Below, piece after piece: positions 53,476 to 64,000 of a DNA stretch of 64,000 bases. Source of the DNA: Telopea speciosissima (taxonomy: Eukaryota > Streptophyta > Magnoliopsida > Proteales > Proteaceae); NCBI RefSeq assembly GCF_018873765.1, contig NC_057926.1:48909043-48973042 (forward strand). The letters run 5' to 3'. How positions within the stretch are numbered: the stretch's first letter is position 1; every line of letters begins with the position of its first letter. The position numbers and the translations under genes are program-made. The notes under the pieces were generated by a model. That model saw only the letters and a program-made list of their open reading frames with translations. It did no database searches and was not told the DNA's origin.

Positions 53476-54540
53476 AGAAAATATACATCCCACCTTTTTC
53501 ATTTTTTAGCGGGGCATAAATCTTTCTTGATGTTGTATTTTCTTTGTGTCCATATGCAAAACAGATCGAAGAAAATCCTTGCAATTTAATTGCACTAGAA
53601 AATCTTTTTTTCTGATTTCAATATCCCTCGTCTATATAAGACATATACATTTTTTGTTTAGTTTTTTTTTTTTTTTTCATTGTTCTTAATGTTTATTTTG
53701 GTTGATATGAGGGGATGTAGACATCCTTTAATAGAAAAAGCTGCTTCTCTTTGTTTCTTGTCAAAAGAAGTCATCTTTCTCTTTCAATAAAGAGCAGAAG
53801 GAATCTTTGCAGATTCATCTCAAGATTTCTAGTAGATCAACCACTTTTTAGACTAGACAATAGCTTAGTGACTGAAATATTCCTTCATTATAGCTACTTA
53901 TTATGGTGACCTTTTTCTTATAATTAATGTAAAAATCTCAAATGTAAAATTCTTTATCATTGCCATAGGCAATCTATTAGGTAGAAGACTTTACTTTAAG
54001 TGAGAAGTGAATTATGGATGCAGTTGGACCCATTACTTTCCTTTTGGCCCCATTCACACCCTAGATTGCTCAAATTACACAAGATAGAGCATTAATTTAT
54101 AATAGAAAGAAGAAAATGATCGAAAATCTAGTCATTAGATGTTGGGCTAAAATTAGAATGGTACCATTGTCAACCTCATTGGTAGATCATTTTAGGTTGA
54201 GGTCAATGTGGATTGTCATGCATGAGATGAAAACCATTTTTTGGTATTAATGGTAGATTCCATTGTTCAGCAAGCTTATATCCAAAAAAAAATATGCCCT
54301 AGTAAGCCCAAATGTTGAGTTAAGCTAAGAAATTTGGTAAATGGCCAATTCACGCTTTCTACTACATCTAACAATTGGTATGATTAAATCAACCTTCAAT
54401 AGTTTATTAGTTGAAAATTTATGGTGGATGAGATAATTAAGATGCTACATAAAATTTTAGGGCAAAATTGTTCTATGTAGTCAATATATTGTATGTCTTC
54501 TCACATGTTTTTTTGTTTGTTCTCTCTCTTCTTCGACCAT
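53476..54540. other. Intergenic stretch, no gene seen
   Basis: AT-rich, with a T run at about 53661-53677. No gene recognised. Confidence 0.45.
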
Positions 54541-54545
54541 GTGGG

Positions 54546-54972
54546 TGTTATTGGTGAAGCCTAATCTCAATCCAGAAAGTGTTGTGGTGATTTTTCGGTG
54601 GGCCGTATCGCCTTCGAATCGCGCTAGAATGGTCAAAAAGTGCATACTTCAACGCTACAGGCACTGACTCATGTAGAACTGTAGAGCTCGTCGAGATCTT
54701 TGATTTGATATGTATTTCAACATATGTTGGTTTAGGTCCAAATCAGACCGGGTGGGGTTTTCTTATATAATGTTGTTAGCTCTTTGAGAGATGTGAGATT
54801 GAGGGTTTGTATTTTTTTTCATAGAAGTAGTGGAATTGTTCTAACAATCGGTCATGGATGTAACCTTTCTTCTTGGGGGTGAACCACTTAAACTTATCTC
54901 GTGTCTTTGTTCTTCTCTTTCTCTTCATTTTTCTTCTGCAAAATTGTTATTCTGGGCGTTATTTTTCTAACA
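54546..54972 (+). mobile_element. Solo LTR
   Basis: 427 bp starting TGTTATTGGTGAAGCCTAAT and ending TTTTTCTAACA. GTGGG precedes it (54541-54545) and ATGGG follows (54973-54977), a 5-bp duplication with one mismatch. A related LTR is at 46710-47110. No internal sequence is attached. Confidence 0.75.
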
Positions 54973-55194
54973 ATGGGTCCTATGTAGATGATACCATTCG
55001 CCTCACCACCATTGATGTGACGTGAGTGATTAAACTTTAAAGGAAATGTTGAGTGCACGAAATCAATCATGTAGCTAGGGGACTCCAAAATTGGACCTCA
55101 TTAAATTTTTTTTTGAGAAAAAGCAATGAAATAGGAAATACATATAATGCAAGAGAGAGGTATGGCCTTTGGACCCTTAAACTTGCACCAAATT

Positions 55195-56003
55195 AAAACA
55201 AAAAAGGAATAGAGGGTGAGAAAGGCTTTCGGTTGGCAATTATGGCATGCTAGAAATGATCTCATTTTCCACGGTATCAAAGGGTCACCAGTGGAAGTTA
55301 TATAGAGAGCCCAAGCGGCCTATCAAGAATTTTGGGAGATCTTGAACCATTCAAAGAATTAGTTTCAGCCCCCCATCCAAACCCAGAAGGAGCGCCTACC
55401 TGGACTTGCCTCCCTGCTGATTTTATCAAACTAAATTGCTACACGGCGGTCCCCATTGATACAGAGAATGGCAACCTGGGTTTTAATACTCGTGATCAGA
55501 ATGGTTCTATTATCTTTGCATGCTCGGAACCTGTTCTCATCTCAAGCGCCCTGATGGGAGAAGCCCTTGCTGTTAGAGCTGGTATCCAATGGACAGTAGA
55601 GTCTCATGTCTGCAACATCATGGTGGAATCTGACAACTCGAACCTCATCAACATTCTCAACAATTGCTCGAACTCATATCCTTTCGGAATTGAGATCATT
55701 GTTCAGGATATCCAATGTCTCTCATCAAAATTTTTATGTTGTCAATTTGTTTGTATTCCTAGGGAGATTAAGGGCATTGCCCACTCCTTAGCCAGGATGG
55801 CCTTGTCCGTTGCAAGTAGGACTTGTTGGCCGTGTTCCACTCCTTGGCTCCTAAACCTTTGTATCCAGGAGTCTTTGGCTTTTGCTTGTCCTCTTCAAAA
55901 AATTCGCTTTTACCACAAAAAAAAAGAAAGGTTTTCGGTGAGTTACAAACTATAAACAAGAGGATCCACACATTCAATATAGAGAAAAAAAAAAAAAAAA
56001 AAA
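55195..56003 (+). pseudogene. L1-type LINE 3' end with RNase H-like domain
   Basis: It begins with a frame reading KAFGWQLWHARNDLIFHG (zf-RVT tail). A largely open frame follows at 55332-55955 with ALMGEALAVRAGIQWTVES, IMVESDNSNLINIL and IKGIAHSLARMALS, the RNase H-like RVT_3 domain. It ends in an A run at 55985-56003, the retrotransposition tail. Better preserved than the other L1 ends, but 5'-truncated and so dead. Confidence 0.8.
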
Positions 56004-56317
56004 ACAGAGGACGTGGTTGTGTGCCCACCTTTTGTATATGTAATTATGTATAAATAATACACAATATATACATCTAACACTCACTAGATAATTGACCCTT
56101 GGGTCCCTCTAATATTGTACAATTTTATATATTGGTATATCAAGGGATGCTCCACGCCTCCACCTATCTGATTATGGAATTGTTTAATAAGATCATCAAA
56201 TGATAAAATTACCCCAACTAGCTGACCTGACAAACGTTTTGAACACAACAATGAACTTAGTGCGAGTCTTTTGAAGAAAAAAAATGTAGTGAGATTATTA
56301 TAAGGGACAAAAGGACT
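56004..56317. other. Intergenic stretch, no gene seen
   Basis: AT-rich; no features recognised. Confidence 0.4.
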
Positions 56318-56465
56318 CTATCCGGGAGCATGATTCTTGTGCCCGGACATAAGATGGGGTGAATGACCTCCCCCCATGAAAGGCAAAAATCCTGCCACTG
56401 TTGATACTTTCACATGCATTTCTATTGGTTCCTGTGCTAACACAGGGGCCAAGCTCCCAGACAAA
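56318..56465. repeat. Hairpin family A (degenerate)
   Basis: CCGGGAGC at the left is complementary to GCTCCCAGA at the right. The interior holds GGGTGAATGACCTCCCCCCA. A relative follows at 57650-57830. Confidence 0.4.
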
Positions 56466-56602
56466 GAATGCATTCTAATATTATTATTGTAGGCTATAGT
56501 TTTTTTAGTTCATCGATCAGAGATGGAACTAGTTGGTCTGAAGCTATCTATTGTGGAAGGAAAGAGAATGTTGCCTGGGCCTCTAGAGCCTGCATGCGCG
56601 TG

Positions 56603-57385
56603 TTGGCCAATGGGAGCGCACACACAAGCATCCCCATGGGCGGGATTTTTGTGAAGCACGTCTAGACGTAGGAGCCACGTAAGCCACGCAACCAAGTAGC
56701 GTTCTTTTGCCCAAACATTTAATACAATTTAGGGAAAGTGCTCTCTCTCCAGGAGTGTGGCTCTTGCACCTACACAAGATCCAATCAAGACCCCTTTTGG
56801 TTCAATCTATGGGGGCCAAGAAGGTCATTTAATAAGGAGAAAGAGAAAAACAGACATAAGGGCACAAGCATGGGAGCCATACTCTCATATAAGAAACTTT
56901 CTTCCTATATTTTATCAGACAAAGTTATTGTAATGCCTTTCTCAAGTTCCATCAACTATCATGATTATTCTTTCTTTAAGCCGCAGACCAATTTGGCCAA
57001 TAAAAGCGCACGCGCAAGCATCGTTCTGGGCGGGATTTCTGTGAAGCACGTCTAGATGTAGGAGCCACGCAGGCCACGCAACCAAGTAACGTTCTTTTGC
57101 CCAAACATTTAATATAATTTAGGGGAAGTGCTCTCTCTCCAGGAGTGTGGCTCTCGTACCTACACGAGATCCAATCAACACCCCTTTTGGTTCAATCTAT
57201 GGGAGGCACGAAGGTAGTTTAATAAGGAGGGAAGAGAAAAACAGACACAAGGGCACAAACACGGGAGCCATGCTCTCATATAAGAAACTTTCTTCCTACA
57301 TTTTATTAGACAAAGTTATTGTAATGCCTTTCTCAAATTCCATCAACTACCATGATTACTCTTTCTTTAAGCAGCCGACCAAATA
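56603..57385. repeat. Tandem duplication, 2 x ~390 bp
   Basis: Unit 1 (56603-56992) and unit 2 (56993-57385) both start TTGGCCAAT and run through GAAGCACGTCTAGA, GTTCTTTTGCCCAAACATTT, GTGCTCTCTCTCCAGGAGTG and TCTCATATAAGAAACTTTCT to CATGATTA. Identity is roughly 90%. No gene is inside; short frames are by-products. Confidence 0.9.
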
Positions 57386-57649
57386 ACTCTTTTCTGTATT
57401 TTTAAAGTTTGTAGCGAAGCACTTCAAGGTTTTTGGTTTTTTATGTTTCCAGAAAAAAGTAGAGGGTTGGGCACGCCACCCAATTGTTGTAAGCTAGCAG
57501 CATGCACCAATGGGAGCACAAGACACACAGGCGCAAGGGTAATTTCAGTAGTGGGGAGAAGACAGACACCGGCCTAAGCACCTAGCTAAATAGGAAACTC
57601 AATCCCAATTACTAAATAAGAAATTTCTCTCTCTCATGTATATTTGATG

Positions 57650-57830
57650 GGGAAAAGGAGTCTGTCCAGGAGCGTGGCTCTTACACACAGACACAAGCTC
57701 CTATGAAATGACCGCCCCACCCCATGAAAGACGAAAATCTCACCCATGCTGATGCTTTGCGAGCACCCATTGGTCCCCATGTTGGTGAAGGGGCCGCGTC
57801 CCGGAGAGAAAACTCTCTCCCATGTTGTAT
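57650..57830. repeat. Hairpin family A (degenerate)
   Basis: GTCTGTCCAGGAGCGTGGC at the left pairs imperfectly with GGGGCCGCGTCCCGGAGAG at the right. The core AAATGACCGCCCCACCCCAT is the family signature. Confidence 0.5.
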
Positions 57831-58200
57831 GTTTACTCAAACTACCCATATGCTTCCTCCTCTGATAATTCAAAATTTGTCCTCCCTCCTCTGGCAATCC
57901 ATCACGTGGCACCTCACTTGCGCCCAGTGCATCGCCTTCAACCCTGCCATCCATTTGGCAGCACCTCACTTGAACCCGTTGCCCCCCGCCCTAACTATCA
58001 TCCGACAGCACCCCACTTGCGTCCATTTCATCTCCCCCACCCGCCTCCGCCAGTAATGGACTTGCACCCAGTGCTCCCCCCCTCTCCACTAGCATCCCAC
58101 TTGTGCCCATGTACTGAATCAAAACCGTACTATTGACACCCTTACATCACTCTCCTTAATGGGGAAAAAAAAATCCTAAACCCCTACTCAGTGAATCTAG
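57831..58200. other. C-rich intergenic stretch, no gene seen
   Basis: Contains CACCTCACTTG and CAGCACC repeats with many C runs. Open frames here are compositional. A terminal-like ATTGACACCCTTACATC lies at 58132. Confidence 0.4.
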
Positions 58201-59149
58201 CTAAGGGTGTCAATTTAGAACCGATATCGAATACTGAAATCGACCGTTTAAAACGTATTGAATCGTACCAAAGAAGAATTAGTCTGGTTTTGATATGAAA
58301 AAATAGAATCTTTCTCGATTTCAATACGGCATCGGTTTCTAAGGCAAAACCATTCAATATGTGCCAAAACTAACTAAATTGTGTGTTTTTATACGGAACA
58401 CAGGCTACATGTTTACCATAAATGGTAATCTCAATATAATTCTAAGTTCTTAAATCTCTTGCTCTCACTCTTTCTCTCTTACTCTCTCAAGTTCCTATTA
58501 TGTTTTGAATCGTTATCTCCTCCAATTCGCTGCCCCTTCCAATTCCTCACATGGGGGTGGAACTGACCACCCTACCCCTACCCAAAAACACTGCCCAAGG
58601 TGGGGTCCACTCCCCCCCATTAGAAGAATTGCAGGAATTGGAGGTGCCCGCGAATTGGAGTTGATAATTATTCTTATGTTTTGCCCATTTTTAGAAAGCA
58701 TTTTCATAATCCTATATTATTTGATCGAGCGCAAACCAAATGTGTTCCGACTTGGTCCAATAAGTGATTGCAACAACTATTAGAATGACCTGTTGGGGCT
58801 ATTTCATCTTGGAGGTTGATTCGCATTACTCAAAATCCATCGTAGAGGATGTCTACTTTCTTAAGAAGAGTAATCGGTGATCCACCAATTTCTCCCAACT
58901 TTTTCAAGATTTGTGTGTTGTAATTTATGAGTGAATGAAGTATCGATGCATAGAAGCGTTTCAGGTGGTGGTCATTGGTGAACGACAAGTCTTCCTCTCA
59001 TATAATTTGATTACATCGAAACTACAGGCTTGATCAAACGTTTTTACCCCTTAGATTTCGATACCATTTTTTTGTTTATTATTTTATCCACAATTTTGTA
59101 TCATCAATTCAGTATTGGTCAGGTATTGATATCAGCCAATACTAATACT
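58201..59149. other. AGGGTGTCAA-type repeat sequence with TATCGATAC mosaics
   Basis: It begins AAGGGTGTCAATTTAGAACC and contains GATATCGAATACTG, AATACGGCATCGG and related strings. These resemble the 34226-34522 element and continue after the hAT insertion (59716-59950). No gene. Confidence 0.4.
58511..58672. mobile_element. MITE, family C (degenerate)
   Basis: TTATCTCCTCCAATTCGCTG at the left pairs with GCGAATTGGAGTTGATAA at the right, and CCAATTCCTCA pairs with AGGAATTGGAGG. The centre has GTGGGGTCCACTCCCCC, parallel to 39507-39670. Confidence 0.65.
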
Positions 59150-59707
59150 AGGATTGCAACAGGGTCGGGTTGGGCCGGGCTTTCTAGAACCCTAGCCCAA
59201 CCCTAAGTCCCCTTAGCTGGGCCCAAGCCCGACCCGACCCGACCCTGACTCAGGGTCAGAAAAATCCAACCCTGACCCGCCCTCAGGGTCGGGCCGGGCC
59301 GACCCTAATTGGCCCTGATCATGGGGAGGGGGAAAGAAATGTATGGGTTGGAATGGGCTGGGAAGAACTTATTAATTTTACATAAAATAACAATATAATA
59401 AATTATATTATAACATTTATTGTCTTCATATATAGTATATTATATAAAAAAATGTGGGTGAAATTTAAAGTTCGTAATGTATAAATTATATCAATATATA
59501 TTTTATAGTATAACTTAAATCAGGGTCGGGTCGGGCCAGGCCAAGCTTAGCTCGAGGCGTAACCCTAACCCGACCCGACCCTAACTCAGGGCCAGAAGTT
59601 TCTAGCCCTGACCCGCCCTCAGGGCCAAATATCTCAGCCCAGACCCTGTTCGGGCTCAGGGCGGGCCAGGGCCGATTTGGGCCGGCAGGGCCAAACTTGC
59701 ACCCCTA
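59150..59707. mobile_element. hAT-like non-autonomous element with GC-rich ends
   Basis: 558 bp flanked by perfect 8-bp duplications ACTAATAC (59142-59149 and 59708-59715). The ends are TAGGATTGCAAC and the complement of CTTGCACCCCTA. Both end regions are dense in GGGTCGGG/CCCGACCC motifs, while the middle is very AT-rich. The 8-bp duplication and TAGGG-like termini fit hAT. No transposase. Confidence 0.85.
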
Positions 59708-60130
59708 ACTAATACTGATCTCTAACGGAAACATGGTTTTAGTGCACGGTATCAGAATGAGTATTTATCACCTTGAAAATCGACAAGATACCGATACAGA
59801 TTGACCCGTATCAGACAGGTTTACCATTGGTTTTCGTAAAAATTCATTTCTTAACTGTTTTACCTCTGGTCCATATCATTCCACCGATATGGGATCGTGG
59901 TTAGCGATACCGATACCTCAAAACATGTTCGGAAATCCATTTTTAAGAACCTTACAGAAATATTTTTTTAAGGTGTGGGCCCATTTTGTCACAACTTCAA
60001 TACCATTTTTTCGCGCGCTTTTTTGGCAAAAAATTTCACGATGCCCTTTGCTAACTAAAGAATCCCTTGAGAAACCACGGCACCTCTCGTGTACCTAAAA
60101 GTCCGTCATCTGAAGACGCTAGAACGCTAA

Positions 60131-60211
60131 AACAGAAAAGAGAAGAAACCTATCTCTCTCTCTCTCTCAAATCAATCAATCGCCTTTTGTAGGTCTCTCT
60201 CTCTCTCTCTC
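60131..60211. repeat. (CT)n runs in a leader-like region
   Basis: Two CT dinucleotide runs (about 60151-60168 and 60193-60210) upstream of the candidate first exon. Confidence 0.7.
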
Positions 60212-60360
60212 GATTGGGTCATAGATTATATCTGGAATTAGGCACTGTTGATTTGAGGTTTTGGAGAGGGAGATCAGTTTGATTATTAATTTGAAGTTTC
60301 ATGTATTTGAAAAGAGTGGGAATGGATGATAGGTCACAATAGGGAGTATTTTGGTAATCT

Positions 60361-60503
60361 ATGAAGACTTGGGTAACAGAGTCGCCGCATTTGAGGCAGT
60401 TGGTCGAGATACGAACTCTAGTTCCTCGATTACCTGAGAACTCTATCAGATGGAATGGCAGATCATGTTGGTTACGGGAATTCTTTGCGCGACTCCGAGC
60501 AAG
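60361..60503 (+). CDS. Possible first exon of an unidentified gene
   Basis: An ATG frame MKTWVTESPHLRQLVEIRTL continues VPRLPENSIRWNGRSCW then LREFFARLRA, and stops being protein-like at a donor-like GTAGGT or GTATCC (60504-60511). The upstream 200 bases hold two CT runs typical of plant leaders. The following 1.5 kb looks like ordinary intron rather than transposon. I do not recognise the protein. If real, the other exons lie beyond 60.6 kb, past the repeat block at the window end. Confidence 0.4.
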
Positions 60504-60511
60504 TAGGTATC

Positions 60512-62135
60512 CTTTACTTACCTTTCTAATCACATTTGTTTACTTTTTCAGCTAAATTCATGATATGGGTCTGCATTAAAGGCAGCATAGAATGTTTGTT
60601 TCTATTGCACTTGGAAATTCCCATTTGGAATAGGGGGAAGTGAACATGACTGCTTTATTGTGTCTGGCTTTGATTATTTGTACAGAGTAAAGATGAAGTA
60701 GGTGCTTAGAATTCTCTTTTCAGCTAATTACTCGTGGACATTCTGCCATTGGAAAAAAGTTTCGTTTATATTACACCTTCTGATTGCTCATAGTAGAACT
60801 TAATTCTTGAAAATATTGCATCTCATGTTAAGAAAAGAGGTGGGGGGGGGGGGGAGGGCGAGAGGATCACTGATGGTGTGAGGTTGGGATTTAGTTGGTA
60901 TGAACCCTAGTCTCTGGATGTGTGGAAGCGAAGCTGAAATTCATAACTTTATCCTTGTACTGGCAAATTGATGAAAGAGAATGCTGTAAAGGGACTCATG
61001 GAAAGAAAAAAGTCACATCTTGATATTCATACTTAAAGATGATACTGTCACTTACTGGACCACTAGTTTTCTCTTGCTGTTATTACCTTGATGACCTTTT
61101 GAGTTGTTTGCTTGTGTAGTTATTGTAGAAGCCAGTTAAACTCAAAATCCACTTCATATTACAGTTGTGTACTTGTTGGCTTTCATCATTTTCTTTTCTA
61201 TCATATGCATATTTTCAATGTTCTGATCAAACGAAAGTATAAAGCTTGAGATTTAAAGGGATACTTTAAATTCAAATGGTACAAAATTTCCATCGAACTT
61301 TGCACCACTATCCCACCTTCATTAGCTTTTCCAGGCTGGTGATATTTAGATCATTGGCATTCTTAAAAGCACATGTAAATGGTACTTAATACTTAAAAGG
61401 AACTGGGTCATTGTCAAACATTACCTCCAATGATTAAGCTAAATGGATTTTGTCGTGGTCCTTTTACATCTATATCAGCAGCCTAGGTTGACCATAGTTT
61501 TTCCAAGAAAGCATAAATAGTTGCCTCCACCTGGTCTTGTACTTTTTCCTGTGAACGTTATTCTCTACAAAGCAGATGCTGAGTCTTCATCTATGCTGTG
61601 GAAGTCGCAGAGTATACTTATCATGTAATAGTTACCCTATCCTGACATTATGTCCTTGAACATATGTACTGCTCACACTTTTGAAACTTGGCCGTCATAG
61701 GTGAAGGAAGAAAAGAAATTATAAGGCCGCAGATTAAATTTTATGTTGAGCGGATTGACAGTAATCCTGGATTATATGTTGTAGTTTAATTGCTATTCAT
61801 TAAATATATTAGCTTAGGAATTTGTTGAGTAGGTTAGACAAACAGATTCATAATTGTTCATTCGAAGCTTTTTGGTTATGAATGTGGAACGGATAAATGA
61901 AAAAGTGAAAACAAATAAAATAGTGGGAACTTGAAGAAAAGAAGTGGTGGAATCAAGCCTACCAGTGGCTTGAGGATTGATCAATACTGTTAGTTGCTAA
62001 TATTGAACTGATGATCTGACGTATTAATCACGGAGTACTGTTTCTGTCCAGTTCCTGAAAAACACAATGAGTGGGAAAAAATGTGACCTTACAATTCAGA
62101 TCTTTAGTAATACTACTAATAGAAAGAAGCATGGT
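60512..62135. other. Possible intron, no repeat or gene recognised
   Basis: About 1.6 kb of ordinary AT-rich sequence with a G run near 60842-60854. No coding exon could be defended in it. A TTTGTACAG acceptor-like site at about 60685 leads into a very short frame only. Confidence 0.4.
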
Positions 62136-63905
62136 ACTAAAACTCGGAACTCGACCTTGGGAAAAACCGAGTTGACTCGAGATAACACGAGATCTCGGTC
62201 GAGTTGGTGCATATATTTTTTTTTCCAACTTGAAACTTGGTTTTGGTGGGTTTTAGACCTAGTTTTGATCTGAAACTTGGTACTCAACCTATTTTTGGCC
62301 ATTTAAACACAATGACACTATCAGATTTTGCAAAAACAAAGTCTAAATAGGAGTGCCACTTAGTGGGAAACCAGGACAGACAATAGTTAGCAAAAACGGG
62401 AACGGCAAAAAAACGGAGTCTTATGGTACGGGTTTTAAACGGTAAAAAACTGCAAACGGATGGTCAAATAAAATGGTAAAAAAAACAGAGAACGGTAAAA
62501 AAGGGAAAACGGACGGTACGGGTTTTAAACGTTTATATTTAAAAAAATAGAACAAAAAAATGGCACTATTCTCATATAAATTGAGGAATTTTTATTTGAA
62601 ATACATGCTTCTATTTTTGGTATCCGTGCATTGACCTTGAGTTGAAGGTGATATCATAAAAAATGTAGTCCTTCGAGTCATCTTTACGTCGGTGAAATAA
62701 TCAGGCCAATCAGAGTTCGGGAGAGAGAGATATGGTAAGTTAAGTCCAAGGTCTTAAAAAACATCAAAAAAATGGGAACGTGTTTTAAATGCGTTTAAAA
62801 CAGGAATGCTTTCCGTTTGCCCTTTTTTATCGTATGTTTGGGAAGCATACGACAAAACGTGTTTAAAACGGTAAAAAAGGGAAACGTGTTTAAAACGGAG
62901 TTTTAAACGCATTTTTGCTAACAGTAGGGCAGACACTTACTTATGCCAGAAACCAGGATAGACACATGACAAACACTTATTTATGCCTAATATCATTTAA
63001 GTAAATGCTTTTGTATTTCATTCACTAAAGATATTATTCATAAATAAGCAAAACCCCCTATTTGAATCCAATAAAAATAGTAAAAAATAAAATTCCAAAA
63101 AAAAAAAAGTCAACCCCCCAGTTCAAGAACAAAAATTGAATTTTAGGCGGAAGATGCAATTTTCAACTTTCTAATGCTGGGTTTTTTCTCAAATCTAAAA
63201 ATTCCATAAATCTTAATATGGTAAAACATTGCTAAAAACCAAAAGTGCGGTAAAATATTGATTTGTTTTGATGTCCAAAAAAATAATGTCATTCAGAGCA
63301 ACTTTGACAGCATTCTCGAAAACTTTCCAACAAATCCAAGATTGCTTAAATATGATTTATATTGAAGGAGTTATGTACCGGTCAAACTTAATTTAGTGTG
63401 CACAAATGTTGTTAAAGTCGTTTTGAACGAAATTTTTTTTTTTTGAATGAATATTTACCGGACTTTTGGTTTTTAGCAATGTTTTACCATATTAAGATTT
63501 ATGGAATTTTTATATTTGAGAAAAACCCTAGCATTAGAAAGTTCAAAATTGCATCTACCGCCTAAAATTCAATTTTTGTTCTTGAACTGGGGGGTTGACT
63601 TTTTTTCTTTTGGAATTTTATTTTTTTACTATTTTTATTGGATTCAAATAGGGGGTATTTGCTTATTTATGAATAATAACTTAAGTAAATGATGATATTA
63701 GGCATAAATAAGTGTCTGTATACCAAGGTTTGCATAGATAGGTGCCTGTATACCAAGATTTCCCACTGAGATCTTGAGATCTGGCACTCATATAAAGGAG
63801 TTTGGGTCAAGATTCTCGAGATCTCGCTCGAGTTGTTGAACTTTTTCAACTCGTATGCCATCTCATCTCGACCCCTTGGAAAACCGAGATCTCGATCTAT
63901 GGAAA
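62136..63905. mobile_element. Large fold-back element related to the 12426-13426 insert
   Basis: Both ends carry GAGATCTCG motifs with CCTTGG(G)AAAACCGAG (about 62155 and, inverted, about 63878-63896). Inside, CAGTGGGAAA.C and CACTTATTTATGCCTAATAT occur inverted at both sides. The inner arms 62975-63256 and 63462-63717 match over about 250 bases (CTATTTGAATCCAATAAAAA, AAAATTGAATTTTAGGCGG). It shares CCATTTAAACACAATG with the hAT-like insert at 12426. Exact ends and target duplication are not resolved. Confidence 0.65.
62386..62922. mobile_element. Element nested in the fold-back, GTTAGCAAAAACG ends
   Basis: The termini GTTAGCAAAAACGGG and CGCATTTTTGCTAAC are inverted. The interior repeats GGTAAAAAA, ACGGGTTTTAAACG and CGTGTTTAAAACGG. 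It interrupts the CAGACA..CAGACA host repeat. The target duplication is unclear. A fragment of the same kind is at about 48506-48660. Confidence 0.6.
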
Positions 63906-64000
63906 GAAGATTAGTAGTAAAATTGAGAATATGTAATACGGAAGACAATGTAAGTAATGTAGCTCTAGATAGGAGAGGATCCTACTAGAGGCCAAGCAAC
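63906..64000. other. Window end, no feature
   Basis: No gene or repeat boundary recognised in the last 95 bases. Confidence 0.4.

Noticed and set aside
55332..55955. 207-residue open frame as an intact host gene
   Set aside because: The RNase H-like (RVT_3) content, upstream zf-RVT tail and downstream poly(A) identify a 5'-truncated L1 copy, despite the long open frame.

Overview
This window is nuclear DNA of a flowering plant. It is AT-rich and has spliceosomal introns, plastid and peroxisomal targeting, Copia, L1, RTE, Au-SINE, Tourist, hAT and Mutator-type elements, and many microsatellites. I cannot name the species. The proteins look dicot-like, perhaps an early-diverging lineage, but that is a weak inference.

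Two genes look intact. (1) A chloroplast-type iron superoxide dismutase (FSD2 group) lies on the minus strand. Its eight coding exons join in frame to 263 residues but span 6386-28039, about 21.7 kb, because transposons have enlarged its introns. (2) A single-exon acyl-activating enzyme (AAE11/butyrate-CoA-ligase type, 578 aa, C-terminal SRL peroxisomal signal) lies on the minus strand at 40673-42409, with a TATA box upstream. The two enzymes act in different organelles, and nothing suggests that they work together. A third possible gene start, an unidentified first exon on the plus strand after a CT-rich leader, lies at about 60361.

Layout. 1-6385: microsatellites, an Au-type SINE, a second SINE and an L1 3' end. 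6386-28039: the SOD gene. Intron 7 holds a 5'-truncated Copia element. Intron 4 holds a Harbinger-like element carrying a glutaredoxin-like pseudogene that is itself split by an hAT-like element, plus a solo LTR, an RTE LINE end and a GGCGCC-rich TIR element. Intron 3 holds a complete Copia element with about 98% identical LTRs. Intron 1 holds a TRIM. 28040-40672: a dispersed repeat with a small gene-like fragment, an inverted pair of tRNA-like sequences, a SINE and many palindromic MITEs. 42410-60360: L1 and RTE remnants, solo LTRs, MITEs and a 390-bp tandem duplication. 60361-64000: the possible first exon, then a large fold-back element related to the insert in the glutaredoxin pseudogene.

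The most distinctive signals are the Harbinger-like capture of a glutaredoxin gene, a family of about 120-180-bp near-perfect hairpins scattered over the window, and the inverted pair of tRNA-like sequences. All coordinates come from reading the sequence by eye. No database search was possible.
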